Source: Gonapodya prolifera JEL478 (Eukaryota; Monoblepharomycota; Monoblepharidomycetes; Monoblepharidales; Gonapodyaceae). Taken from it: a stretch of 64,000 nucleotides of DNA. A program made the translations under genes and the position numbers. Positions 11,322-22,731 of this stretch are shown in pieces. The stretch spans positions 177,057 through 241,056 of the forward strand of contig KQ965794.1 of assembly GCA_001574975.1 (NCBI GenBank), in the 5' to 3' direction. How positions within the stretch are numbered: position 1 is the first letter of the stretch; each line of letters opens with the position of its first letter. Below the pieces are notes generated by a model. The model saw nothing but the letters and a program-made list of their open reading frames with translations, had not been told where the DNA came from and did not search any database.

Positions 11322-13477
11322 TCAGTATGCACCATACATTGATGGGTTGCCTCGCGTCCCAGGAACGAACGTAGGCGGAGCTGCGGGTTGCGGGCCCCCT
11401 CTCTGTCGTATACGGCGACGCCTGCACAAAACAGCAACATGTGGTCCTCTGGCAACCCCGATCCAACTGAATTGACGACAAAGCCCACCTTCGTTCCTTC
11501 TCCTTCTCCTTTCGAATCCTCTCCACCTCATCCCACGAAAGCTCCTCCAGCCCAGGCCCCCACCCGATCTCGTCCTCCTCCTTCCTGAATGCCTTTCCGC
11601 GGAGTTCTCCCGCGTACCGTGTCTCTTCCAGACCAAGACGCGCATTGACCACCTGCTCGCGAATGGCGTGCCCGATGAGAGGCAGAAACTCGGCAGGAAG
11701 ACCCAAGTCCTGACAGATGGTGTGCGCGACGTGTTCGGGGCTGACGGTAGATGCAGTCGGGAAAAGGGGGTACTCGAAGCGATCCAGAAGGTGCAAATTC
11801 CCGACCATGAGATCGAGCTGAGCGAATCGAGAATGAAGATACGTCAGAGTCGTACAACACACGGGGAGAAGGTTCGCAACACGTACGTTGACAACAACCC
11901 GACTTTCATCGTCCACGGCGTGCTTATCAAGATCTGCCGTGACCTCGTTGACGGCTCGCACACCGCCAGGTCGCTTGCTCGCATATCGCGCTTTCTTTGC
12001 TTCTTCGGATTCTTCTCCCTCTGGGGCTGGCGTCCCGGTCGCCAATGGGACGTCGGCCGAGTCCACTTGCGACGCACCCTCGGGCGCCTCGGTCAACGCA
12101 GGAGTTCCAACCGAGGGAAGAGGCGTCTGCGCGACTGATGGCGTATCGTCCCGCGTCGGCGCATCCGACGCCGGCGTTGGAGCATCGCTCAAGGTGGCGA
12201 AGTCAAGGTTCATGGGAGTCATTGTACTTACAGCGGCAATGGGTTTCGGCGCATGTACTACGACAACAGGCGCTGGCTCCGTGGGGGCCTCGGGCTCCTT
12301 TTCGTTTTCGGTCGCGTCCTGGTCAACGTCCATGGCATCCTTGTCGGCCTTCATCTCGGCGTCCTCGTCGCCGTCGCCATCCTCCGCCTCGTCTTCGTCT
12401 TCGTCCTTCTCCGCAAGTTTCTTTTGCCGTTCGCGCTCCTCCCGTCGTCTCTTCTTCCGCTCCCGTTCGCGCTCCCGCTTGCGCCGCGCCACGTCGTCCT
12501 CGTCCTCCGAGATGGGCTCGGGCGGCGGGACAGGTTCGGAAATGGCGAGTATGGACTCGTCAGTTGTTGATGGAAGAGGTAGACCTTGAGGGCAGACGTG
12601 TTCGAAAGGGAGGGAGTTACGGGAGTAACACGATCAAAACTTACCACCATCTTCTGCCCACACGTCGTTACCCCAGCTTCCAGAGTCCCACCCTTCCGCG
12701 ACGGCACCCGCGTATTGCGTGCACTGCTTCCGAATCTCCTGCGATATTTCCTGTATCAGCTGCCCCGCGATCACATCAGGAAAGCGGCCATCGACGGTGG
12801 CGTTCGATCCGGTGTAGTGAATGTCGTCGAGGAGAATCCGCGCAAACTGCTCGGGGGTTAGGAGGCGCTCTGGTGCGGGAATCCAGGTCGCAAAATGTGA
12901 TGTGAACGGCCAAAGTTTGTCGTTGTTTCACTGGAAAAACGCACCATTCAAGTTCCACAAAAACCAATCGGAGAGTTTGACGTTTCCATTGTCCGCTTCT
13001 ACGTCGATGCGAATCGGCACAAGACGTGCAGGCTGCTTGGCTTCCTGTTCCAGAATGAATTTGGAACTGTGAAACACACGGTTTCTCTGGTCGGTCAAAA
13101 AGCGAACTACATCGACTGAAGCGAATCCCTGGCACTCACAAGTACTTGTGTCTCGTTCTATTCCTGCCCTGGAATCTCCGGAACCCAAAGTACCCCCCGA
13201 ATGGCCTTTGCTGCTGCTCGAGAGCACGCACGCGGTCCACCTCCAACTGAATCGCGCGCTTGGACAAGCGCTTTCCGGGCTGCAAAGCCTGGAGACGGGC
13301 CTGGATCTGCTCGAGGGTCTGGGTGGGCGGTGGTGCAGGTGCAGCGACGGACGGGGGTTCGTAGTCGTCGTGGAGGTCGCGGCGATAGGAGGGATTGGGG
13401 TTCTTGGGCGGACGACCACCGCGGCGGCGAACAGATGGGAAAGAAGACGGCGCAGAGAAATTGGGCTGGGGGGGCAT
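11322..13477 (-). CDS. SNF5: SNF5/SMARCB1-family subunit of SWI/SNF-type remodeller
   Basis: SNF5 and its paralogue Sfh1 are core subunits of SWI/SNF and RSC chromatin remodellers. Predicted exons are 13140-13477, 12945-13084, 12645-12869, 11887-12584, 11489-11817 and 11322-11421, giving 609 residues with a closed frame. The N-terminus has an AT-hook-like RRRGGRPPKNPN. The two SNF5 repeats are split: the first has PIRIDVEADNGN, FLWNLN and LLTPEQFA (about 118-185), the second has LDLMVGNLHLLDRFEYPLF and EHVAHTICQDLGLP (about 468-515). A highly charged Lys/Arg/Glu insert lies between them. The protein ends in a short Gly/Pro-rich tail, NPSMYGAY. The choice between Snf5 and Sfh1 cannot be made by eye. 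Confidence 0.9.
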
Positions 13478-13706
13478 GGCGGCGCGGAGGTCGGAGTTGT
13501 AACGCTATTTGGCCTCAGCTTTGGTCACGGGCGGTGCACGTCCAACGTCATTCACAACTCGTCTCCCCGCCTTCGCTCCTTACCCTCTCTAGTTCGCACA
13601 ATAATTACGGCATTTTTACCCTGGAATCCTGCTGTTTCTTTTTGGAGAACGTTATGATGTATTGGTCCAGCTGGCTAGATGAGCAAATGATCACATCAAT
13701 GTTCCA

Positions 13707-14530
13707 CTACAGTTCGATATTCTCGTCAATCCTTTCATCCTCCTCCTCCCCTTGATTTTGGATCGGCAACGAGCTTCCAGTGGTGCACCGCTCCCTGCTC
13801 TTTTTGGCGATTCTTGGGATGGGCTTCAAGTTGGCTCTCTGCAGAACCTCGTCTTTTGGACGCCCCAGAAGCTCGGCGAGCTGGCTCATGGTTGGAAGAC
13901 GGCCCCCTCGGAAAGGAGCTCATCGAGGCGTTCGTCATCGCTCGCAGTCCAAGGCCGCGATGGTTCCGCCTCCCTTCTTTCGTCATAAGTAATGCGGGTA
14001 GTTTTCTTAGCCTGTGCTCGTCGTTCGATAAACGCTGCGAGCCGAAGTGCTGCCACTTCCTTGGGATATCCTTGAAATTGGGTGGATTGGAAGGGTCGTA
14101 CGGCTCAGAATCCGCCAGCACATATTGCGAATTGTCATTCAACATGCGTATGCAGGCGGCTTCCAGCTCTGATTTGTCCATGCCAGGATTGCAGTCTGGT
14201 AAATGGGGCACCTCCCATTCCGGGTTCCAAAGATGCGGTTCTTCGTAGGCCTTTGCTCGGGGGTTGTATTGTACGACTACTTCCGATATTGAAGGAAGGA
14301 GGCAGGCATCGAAGCTTCTTTTCGGTGATTGTGGTGGTTGCGTGGTGTTTGCAATTTGAGAGGATGGCGGTGTGCGCCCCGAGTGAGGTGACGGAAGGGC
14401 CCGTCCAAGGTTTCCTCTTCAGCGTCTGAGCCCTGATGGAAGCCACCGCCTTCGCCTTCAAGCTGACCGGGAGGGGGTCGCCCACTCTGGAGCAATCGCT
14501 CGAGTCCTCTGCGATAAGATGGCCCGAAGA
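13707..14530 (-). pseudogene. Uncharacterised gene with SANT-like C-terminus, frames broken
   Basis: A coherent protein is readable on the minus strand, but in three frames with no splice signals at the switches. The segments are YNPRAKAYEEPHLWNPEWEV to DSEPYDPSNPPNF (about 14280-14080), then LRLAAFIERRAQAKKT and PWTASDDERLDELLSEGAVF (about 14060-13890), then MSQLAELLGRPKDEVLQRA and an acidic tail ending at 13707. The stretch with WTASDDERLDELL resembles a SANT/Myb helix-turn-helix module. The N-terminal part (to about 14530) is acidic and low in complexity. Either this is a recent pseudogene or the assembly has single-base errors here. I do not recognise the family. Confidence 0.45.
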
Positions 14531-14846
14531 AAGAGGATTCGCACTATGTTCGTCCATACCAGTGCCGCGATGCAAGGAAACAGAACTCTGTGCAGGGGAA
14601 GTGTGCAGAATGATGGGGAGGAACTTGCAGCAGACAAAACCAACCCAAGGCGAACACTTGTCTCACTTCATGAAAATTTCACCGGTCCTGGTCCTCCAAT
14701 GTGGCCAGTTTACGTATGGGGCCAGTTGTGCTCGTGTTTGAAACTTTGATATTACACCTTTGTGATGCACTACACTGCATTGGAACAGCCAGGGGGAATA
14801 ATCATTCACCTGTTGTGCGAAAATTATACCGCAACCATGAGCGTTT
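14531..14846. other. Divergent promoter region before the aminotransferase
   Basis: About 316 bases with no gene seen; it is expected to hold the aminotransferase promoter. Confidence 0.4.
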
Positions 14847-16615
14847 ATGGACGCAACCAACGGCAGCAACAAAACCGCACCACTCTTCACTCACCCCGAC
14901 ATGTCATCGACACGCATCACAGACTACGCCACATACATCTCCTCACGCAGCGCAGCTCGCAAACCGTCCGCCGTGCGCGCGCTGCAGCCCCTGCTGGCCA
15001 TTCCGGGCATGGTTGGTCCTGCTCATTCTCGCATCTCCTCTCCTCCCTCACCGTTCCCCTCCACTCCCCTCTCCCGTTTTCCACCCGCCGCCGTCCCTCG
15101 ACCCCGATCGCACGTGATGACGCGCTAGATTTCGCTCGGTGGAGGGTACCCCGACACAGCTACCTTTCCGTTCGAGTCGGTCACCATGAAGCTCAAGACG
15201 GGCGAGACGCTCGAGATTGGAAAGGAGGATATGGCCAAAGTATTACAATACAACGCCACGGTGAGTTTTGTTTTCCTTCGATGCTACCACGAGAGTTCGA
15301 GTCATTTATACCCTACCCAGGCAGGTCTACCGCAACTCGTGTCCTGGCTGCGCGACCTGCAAATCCACCTGCACCATCCACCGCTTCCGGCATCTGAATG
15401 GGACATTTGCGTGACGACAGGAAGCCAGGATGGGCTCGCCAAGGCCTTTGAGATGCTGCTTGAGCCGGGACAGCCCATCTTGGTCGAGACGCCGGCGTAT
15501 TCGGGCATACTGGCCATTTTGAGACCCGCGGGTGTAAAGATTGTCGGTGCGTTGAGTTGATGGGGGTTGGTGTGAAGCAGATAGAATCATGCTCGAGTTG
15601 GTAATAGCTGCTAACCATCCTCCCATCATCCAGAGGTCCCCTCCGACTCTGACGGACTCGACCCGACGCAGCTGCGGCGCATCCTCTCTTCATGGCCCTC
15701 CGACGCGGGTCCACGCCCGCGCGTGCTGTACACGGTGCCCGAGGGTGGAAATCCGACGGGGAACTCGACGATGTGGGAGAGGAAGCAGGAAGTGTACGAG
15801 GTGTGCGCGGAGTACGGAGTGATTATTTTGGAGGATGGTAAGAGTGACGTGGGGAGGGACACGCTGATTTCCATGGTGGGCTGACGTGGACCGCTCTTCC
15901 CCTCTACCTTCACCACTCCCCGCCCGCGCCAGACCCGTACTACCTGCTGCAATTCTCGGACAAGCCGCAACCCTCGTATTTCTCGATAGACGTAGACGGC
16001 CGAGTCCTTCGCTTCGACTCCTTCTCCAAAGTCCTCAGCAGTGGAATCCGCGTGGGATGGTGCACTGGTCCCAAACAGCTCGTAGAGCGCATCGTGTTGC
16101 ACGGACAGGCCTCCAACCTCCACCCGTCAAACCTCTCACAGGAGCTCGTTTCGTCATACCTACATCACCTCGGGCACGTTGCGTACCTGGAGCACGCGCG
16201 CGGTGTTCGCGACCATTACGCCCACAAGCGGGACTTGTTCCTCAAAGCTGCCGAGAAGCACCTCGGAGGCCCACAACCCGCCGCTGAGTGGGTCAACCCC
16301 AAGGCGGGGATGTTTGTGTGGCTCAAGTTGGTCGGTGTGGCGGACTCCGGCAAGCTCGTCAGGGAAAAGGCCGTGGAGAGGAAAGTCCTGTTGCTTCCCG
16401 GGGAGGTGAGGCACAAATTCATGGCACACACACACACACACCCTCCGACATCAGTATTGAGTCTGTGTATGCTCTTGCAGGAATTCATCCCTAGTGGTCG
16501 CCCCACCCCGTTCGTCCGTGCAGCTTTTTCGACCGCAACGGAGGAGCAAATGGACGAGGCGTTGCGGCGGCTGGGTGAATTGGTGAGAGGGGAGTGGCAG
16601 GCGAGTGCGAAGTAG
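14847..16615 (+). CDS. Class I PLP aminotransferase, aromatic/2-aminoadipate type
   Basis: The enzyme transfers amino groups between an amino acid and 2-oxoglutarate; fold-type I fungal relatives (Aro8, kynurenine and 2-aminoadipate aminotransferases) act on aromatic amino acids or lysine intermediates. Exons are 14847-15011, 15129-15260, 15321-15546, 15634-15837, 15933-16405 and 16481-16615, giving 444 residues. Visible motifs are ISLGGGYPD at the N-terminal arm, TTGSQDGLAKAFEML, LYTVPEGGNPTG, EDDPYYLLQF, and the PLP lysine in SFSKVLSSGIRVGW. The last exon encodes the C-terminal small domain (RAAFSTATEEQMDEALRRL). A CA dinucleotide repeat lies in the last intron. The exact substrate cannot be read from sequence. 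The window also carries kynureninase, but 36 kb away. Confidence 0.92.
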
Positions 16616-16931
16616 TGGTGTGGATTCGTTGAAAAGGTATAGAGCTGCAGTTTTGAGGAAAAGTGCAATTATATGCTTTCGAAGAGCCACTTGCGACACC
16701 ATTACAGAGAGACGAGTAAACAAACGGGCGCGCCTCAGTGAGGCATTTTGTATTGGTAATGGGAGTCTGTTTTGCCAAAAGTTCACTTCTCGTGCAAAAG
16801 AACCAAACTTTCAACCTTTTGCTAAGGAGAACAGTCGCCTGTAAGATCGAAGCCACAGATCAAACAACGAGCCTTTCAATATCAAACATGATAATAAATC
16901 CCGCAAACGTCTTCCGGAGTTGCTTTGGGCT
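16616..16931. other. Convergent 3' region
   Basis: About 316 bases between two converging 3' ends; nothing else seen. Confidence 0.4.
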
Positions 16932-19422
16932 CTAACCGTCCATGACACGGGAACGATCCTGTGCAGCAGGGTCCCACATCCCCGCCTTATCAACATCTTT
17001 CCCCCCTCCACGACTTAATCGGCTTGCCATATTGAGCAGTATGGGCACGGTGTTGTACCCGTTGATGCTGTACGGCTGAGTCAGAGAGACGGAGGTTGGG
17101 GTAACCGCGACGACGGCTCCTCCAGCTTCAAGTGCCATGATGTCATACTCGATCCCGACGTCGCGTGACGCCACTTGCCGCGGGTCGTTGAGCTCGGCGT
17201 ACATTTTGTACAGGACGAACAGTTCCGGTCGAAATTTGCCGCGTTTGGGCGAGTACGTGGCTTCCACGTCGGTGATGAGCTTATGCAATCGCTCCCGGGG
17301 CTTTCTCAAGTGTGCTTGATCGTGAATCTGCCCTGTCTCCCTTCAGCGACTTGAACCTCGAGGCGATCATCTCGCTCCGCCGCTCCGCATCGCCAGGCCG
17401 ATCCTTGCGCTCATCTTCGAACAGCGCGCACTTCCGGTCCAAAGTGATGTTTCAGAATTCCTGCACGCTTGTCGACATTATCGCCCGCACTGCAGTATGA
17501 AATGTACACCTCATCGCCCTATCGCACGATCTGGGCGGCACGCACAACGATGACGTTGCCCTTCGCTGTCCATGGCGCATTGGGTACACAGCTGTGGTTA
17601 AACAGGGACGCCCGAGCGAAAAGGCCGGAGCCGGAATCAATATGTGGGTCGAAGTCCTCGGTTCGATTTTGGGGAAGCAAGCCAAATCTGGCAACAAAGG
17701 GTCACGTTAGGCCAGCCACCTCAAAGCTCAGTGGCAAACGTACGTGTTTGTAGACAAATGGCCTCCACACGCGCAGGATGACGGATTGTCGACAAACTTG
17801 GCGGCCATTGCCTTGACAAGGTCAATTTGCGAAGCGTCGGTCAAGATGTTGTTTGCGATGTCGAAGGCTAAGAACATCTTTTGTTTTGGTGGTGGCTGCC
17901 CAACAGCGAATGCCTTTTCCACTGGCCGTAGATCTGAGAATCACCATAGCTTCATAGAGAGTCACAAAAATTCACTTACCAAGCAGCGCCTCTCCTGGCT
18001 CAATGTCCCGCGTCGCAACCACTCCTCTTCCCCCTCCCTTTGACTCCATTGCGACCACAACGACAAGGCCGATGTAGTTGGCGACATCTATCCCCCTTGC
18101 GAGGACATCGGGTCGTTCAGCCAGCTCTTCGATCTCGTCCCAGTCGTACTCTCCCTTCTCGCTCTACCTCATCAGCAGGTCCACCCGTGCGACCCCTTCC
18201 TTGCCCTCCCCACCGGTCTCGTCCAAACGATCCACTTGCTCATAGCACTCCCGTGCCTCCGGGAGCATTCTGAGCCCTTCCGCTGCCCTGGCCCGGCGGA
18301 GGAGCGCTTTTGATCTGGCTTTGGGTGGCGCTTCCACACCACCGTCCAAGAGGCGGAGGACGTCTGTGCTGTCCCGGTACGCGGAGGCAAACTTGTCTAG
18401 ACGGAGGTTTGCCTGGCATCGGTTAAGGTGGAGGACGAGTTGCAGGGCGGGGTTGGTCGGGCACTCCAGCGCTCGTCGGTGTACACCTTCACGGCAAGCA
18501 CGTCCTTGCCTGCGCGAAAGTATTGGTTCCCGAGTGCTTAAAGTCCACCCCCGAGCTCAAGGGGCGAGCACCGTGGAGAAACCGTGGCGTGCGCTTCAGT
18601 AGAGTGTCGCCCGGATCGAGCATCTCTACGTCGGTGGGGGCGTCCACGCGGAGGAGGACGCTGCCTTGAATGTTGAATTTGAACGTGGGCTCGCGGACGG
18701 CGAGCACGGTGCCCACGGGAAAGAGGGCGTCGAGGTCGGGCCCCGTTGGTCATGCCGTGGAGCGGGAAGTTGTAGATACCCAGCATTGATCTGGGGAGTG
18801 CATGGATACGCGAGAACACGCGGTATGTGAGCATTGAGTAACGGTTTTTGGGTTTTTGGGGTTGCGCGATCGTCACTCACACTTGGCCCTTCGTGTCCTC
18901 CACGGCAACGTTGAATCCCACCATGAATACCGCCAGCGAGATTGTGCGAACGAGCAAGTACCGCCCTCTGTGCGTCATGGTAGCCATAATCTCGCCAAAT
19001 GTGATGGGCACGAGCTGGTCAAACGGCTTGTCCGAAAACGACTTGGGCAGGCCCATGAACGAATGCGAATGCTGACGTTCTTGCCGTCTTTGGCGCGGCA
19101 GTCTTCTTGCAATATGGCAGGCGCCTGGGCGCGCATGGACTGCATCGAGACAAGCAACTGGAAACGGTGCACAGGCGGCGGTTTACGCGGCGGGGACTAT
19201 TTGTCACGGGCAGCTTGGGCCTTGGCGGCCTCCACTTGACGGAGGAGGTCCTGGACACCATAGTCATCTTTTGCGAGAGCCTTCCGTTGGCTCGAAGTGA
19301 GGGAGCCGATGGTGGGAACACATTCCAGGCGGGGGGTTGGCGAGGATGTCTTCCATGAATGATGGGGGAAGTCCCATTTCGCGCGCGATTTGAGAAAGCT
19401 TTTGGAAATCGAAGGCGCTCAT
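16932..19422 (-). pseudogene. TPR-SET (SMYD-like) methyltransferase gene with multiple disablements
   Basis: The protein runs from MSAFDFQKLSQIAREMGLP at 19422 to a stop at 16932. It has the layout of fungal TPR-SET proteins: a helical N-terminus, an OB-like segment (TFGEIMATMTHRGRYLLV, then FKFNIQGSVLLRVDAPTDVE), TPR helices (about 18480-18170), and a split SET domain (GVVATRDIEPGEALL, the SET core SLFNHSCVPNAPW, then GDEVYISYC). Three in-frame TAG codons interrupt it at 19197-19199, 18164-18166 and 17519-17521, each followed by correct coding in the same frame. The frame also shifts near 19060 and near 17440. The SET core residues NHSC are intact. I infer a recently inactivated gene; assembly error would have to explain five separate events. 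Confidence 0.7.
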
Positions 19423-20427
19423 TGGTGTGGGTCGGTGTAGGTAAAGGGGGTGATCGAGCGTTCGCACGTCGGCCGGCGATGGAGGTCGAGGGGGGATTGG
19501 AATGAGGAGGTCGTGTTGATGGGGAAGAAGTCGTTTACTGGTGGAGAGCCTGGCCTCTTTGACTGCGCAGGTTGATGGAAGTGGGGAATGCGCGGTGATG
19601 CGCTTGTGACAAAGCCCATTCATTCCTGCGAACACGACGGAGGACGAGGACAGGATTTGGACACACGTGCGTGCGCCCAACCTAAATTTATTTCGTATGA
19701 AGAGTTTGAGTTTCGTCGGTTCTTGCTGAATGGTTGACGCAATGAGGAAATACGGGTACATGTGTATGGCACGAGGAGCGGGTTCTTCAACCTCATCGTC
19801 CTCGCGTCAACTAGAATGAGTGTACTTTGGCTGTTTGTGGTATCTTTTGAGGGAGGTTTCTCGGTTGTTCGACCATAAAAAGGTATCCCGGCCTTTCACA
19901 TCGTCTCACCTTGCCCGCACTGGCTCTTAAATTAATTCAAAAGGAAACACTTCCAGAACCAAGCCAGACAAACAACACGGTAAAGCATTCCCTTCTTGCA
20001 GCGCAGACACAACCCAAACAACAGGGTGATTCTGGTAATGTAAATGAATAGAGCCAGGTTCTGAAGGGAGTGGAGGGTGAGCACCTTGAATCTTCATATC
20101 GTCCTGAGCAATCGATCTTCGCATTTCATTCATCATTCTTCTCTCGTCAGGAGGTGGAGGTGTGGTCTTGGGGTCGGTCACCAGTGATTGGGTGTGGGGA
20201 ATCACGAGTTTGGGTGGTGAAGGGGATTGTCCGCTTCAGAGACCGAAGTATTCCCGAGTCCCAGTGAGGAAGACATCTTCTCGGACCCTCAATGAGACTC
20301 TGAATTGGCAAGGCGACCCCTTCCACACAAATGAAAATGTCACAGCAATGGCAGTGTGGCAAAGTAACTGCGGCAGACTTTTGTGCACACTAACTCGAAT
20401 CGGTCCGCAGGACCCTTGGGCCTGCAC
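19423..20427. other. 1-kb non-coding region upstream of the U1 gene
   Basis: No gene recognised. The 5' part is the promoter side of the TPR-SET gene. The 3' part is upstream of the U1 snRNA gene and should hold its proximal control element, which I could not identify by eye. Confidence 0.45.
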
Positions 20428-20436
20428 TATAAAAGG
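20428..20436 (+). promoter_or_regulatory. TATA box of the U1 snRNA gene
   Basis: TATAAAAGG lies 29 bases before the predicted first base of the U1 RNA, the normal TATA-to-start spacing. It is the best match to a TATA consensus in the neighbourhood. Confidence 0.75.
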
Positions 20437-20456
20437 CGCCGTCGACCCCGCTCTGC

Positions 20457-20611
20457 ATACTTACCTGTTGGACGCATTCGGGTGATCAGGAAGGCCCGGT
20501 GTGGTGGGTGGGCGATTGGCATTGCACCAACGTCTGGTTGTCTGCCTGCGGAACGGCCTTCGGGTCGTCTCCTCCGAATAATTTTTGATATGGATGGCGC
20601 ACGCTGTCCCG
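20457..20611 (+). ncRNA. U1: U1 spliceosomal snRNA
   Basis: U1 recognises 5' splice sites by base pairing. The predicted RNA begins with ATACTTACCTG, the universal U1 5' end complementary to the donor site. Landmarks fall almost exactly where they do in human U1: the stem-loop I binding site for U1-70K, GATCAGGAAGG, starts at RNA position 28. The stem-loop II loop for U1A, CATTGCACC, starts at position 64. An Sm site AATTTTTGA starts at position 124 (20580-20588). A terminal hairpin pairing GGATGGC with GCTGTCC closes the molecule near 20611. The total of about 155 nt is normal. A TATA box stands 29 bases upstream. The 3' end is approximate. Confidence 0.9.
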
Positions 20612-22731
20612 ATACTCCGATTCCAATCTAAAAACGAATGAAAACTTGCTCCGATTCCTATGTGTGCTCCAAGGGTTCAGGATGCCTTCTTATTCCCATT
20701 TCTTCTATTCTTCTATTGGGTTGTGCGGTGGGTTGGTGTTGGGAAACCATCCATCCCCACTGCCCATAATGGCTGCCACACACTTGAAATATTGAATTTA
20801 CGGATGCCTCGCAATACATTTGTAACAGATAACATCCTTCCTTTGACAAATGAGACCCTGCTGGGAGTGGAGGAGACGTTGACTTCATGGGTCACAACGT
20901 CGACTCGCAAACAGTTGTCGGCACCTTATTCCTTTTTGTGCGATAGCGAGTCGGAATACATTCTGCAATTCTCGCGATCGAAAGAGCACTTGTCTCACCC
21001 TACGTCTCTGGCACCCTAGCTTCCTCACCTTTCGACATGCACCACGCCCATCCGCAGTCGCCCCCAGCCACGTCTCTCTCTCGACGCTAAACATTCGAAC
21101 ACGAGATGCATGTGAACGGTCACGAGGAAGATACATGAGGAAAGCGCGAAGAGGAAAAATGCAGAGAGACGGACGGTGTTCTACGCGACAAGGACCTGCT
21201 GAAATTGACTGACTGACACCTGCGGAGGGGTAAAGGTATTGGAGTATATGGCTACATGGGATCGCCAAAGACGAGAGACGTCGCCGTGCCGGAGGGGGAC
21301 GTTTTGGCGTTGGACGATAGGACGGTCGACCAAAACGAGCCGGCAACGGCCACACATAGTGTTGAGAGGTACGACGCGTAAAAGCTCCTGCGCAGAACGA
21401 ATAAACTGGAGAGGGCGTGCGTCGTGTTGAGACCTCGCCGGCCAGGGTACTTTGGGTACAACGAAAGATGACGAAAGTCGCATCGTGGCTGTCATGAATG
21501 AACCCAAAATGACAAAAACCATGGCAATCAGGATCGGATTCGGATGGTGTTTTTGCGAACGAGCAGCAATACCCTCATCAAGTCCGAGATGCGTAATCTA
21601 AAATTGTCATCTTGCGAGACAACACCGTTACCGGCCTGAAACGGAGGCGCTTGAAGAGCATCGAAAACAGAAGTCTTGCTTGTGACTTGTCGTGAAGGAA
21701 AGTCTTGACGTCTTAACACAAAAAGCATCGTTTGCGACCTTCGAACCCCTGTCAGGCAACGACACGAGATGAAACACGGTAGTCCCGGCAACATACACGA
21801 AACGGATGCTCATTTGGACGACCCCAAAGTATTTCGGGAGAAAGTCCGTTTCATTTCACGTCGCGCTCTCACCTGGTCCGAACTCCGGACGACCACGAGG
21901 AAGCAGTACACCAGTTACAGAGGGGCGGGAATCGTATCAAGGTGTCGCCGTAACAAGGGAGGGAAGGTGGAGGAAAAACGTTTTTCATTGAAAATAGAGG
22001 CCCTCGACGGGAAAGTTCAGACTTCATCCGCGGAATGTGAATGGTCACAATTGCCGTCGCGCAATCACCCCATAGGCCATAGAAAAGGACCCACCAACAA
22101 CTTGAATCCATTCAACGAAACGAGCATGTTTGTCAAGTTTGCAGTTTGTGGCACAGCGACCGCAGCCGCCGATGTCGCAATAAGTGATGAGGCAACTCCG
22201 GCGGAAGAACAGGCACAGGTTCGGAAATTTGGACCAAAGAGACGGGAAAGGAGAAAGTAATCGATACCAGCGGGATCGATTGAAGGAAGATAGAAACGCG
22301 GCAGTCAGAGAAAGCAACTCGGAAACAGGTGAGTAGCGCTGATGAGGTGAAGCCGTGTGTGGCAGTGGCGATGGGCATGGAGATGGGAGAGTGCCGGGGC
22401 TCGCTTAAGAGGGGAGTTGCGATGATGACAGAGCAGCGCGACGTGGGGATTGCGTGACCAATCAGAGACGAGAGCAGGAATTGTTGAAGAAAAGAAGAAG
22501 GAGGGATTGTTGCACGAAGGAAGAGATGGAGTGGAGGAAATCAATATCGGTGATGGGAAACCGGAATTATGAGTACAGGCGTGCCCTACTGGAGACGGAA
22601 GCATGGAGAGAGATAGGTGTGGCTGTACAAACGTGTTCCAGGGAAGGTGACGGTGCTTTTTCACCCCACTCCAACCAACCACACCACTCCTGTTCTCTCC
22701 CTTTCCACAGTTCTCTCCCTCTCTCCCCAAA
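20612..22731. other. 2.1-kb region between U1 and MET5, no assignable gene
   Basis: Several open frames occur, including 163 codons on the plus strand at 21769-22260 and small cysteine-containing frames opposite it, but none shows a recognisable domain or clean splice set. The last 200 bases are pyrimidine-rich and form the MET5 promoter and leader. Confidence 0.4.

Noticed and set aside
11888-12905. Long plus-strand frames opposite SNF5
   Set aside because: They mirror the Glu/Asp/Lys/Arg-rich insert of SNF5 and show no domain.
21769-22260. 163-codon plus-strand frame with ATG start upstream of MET5
   Set aside because: No domain, no splice partners, and overlapping frames of similar length on the other strand; not better than chance.
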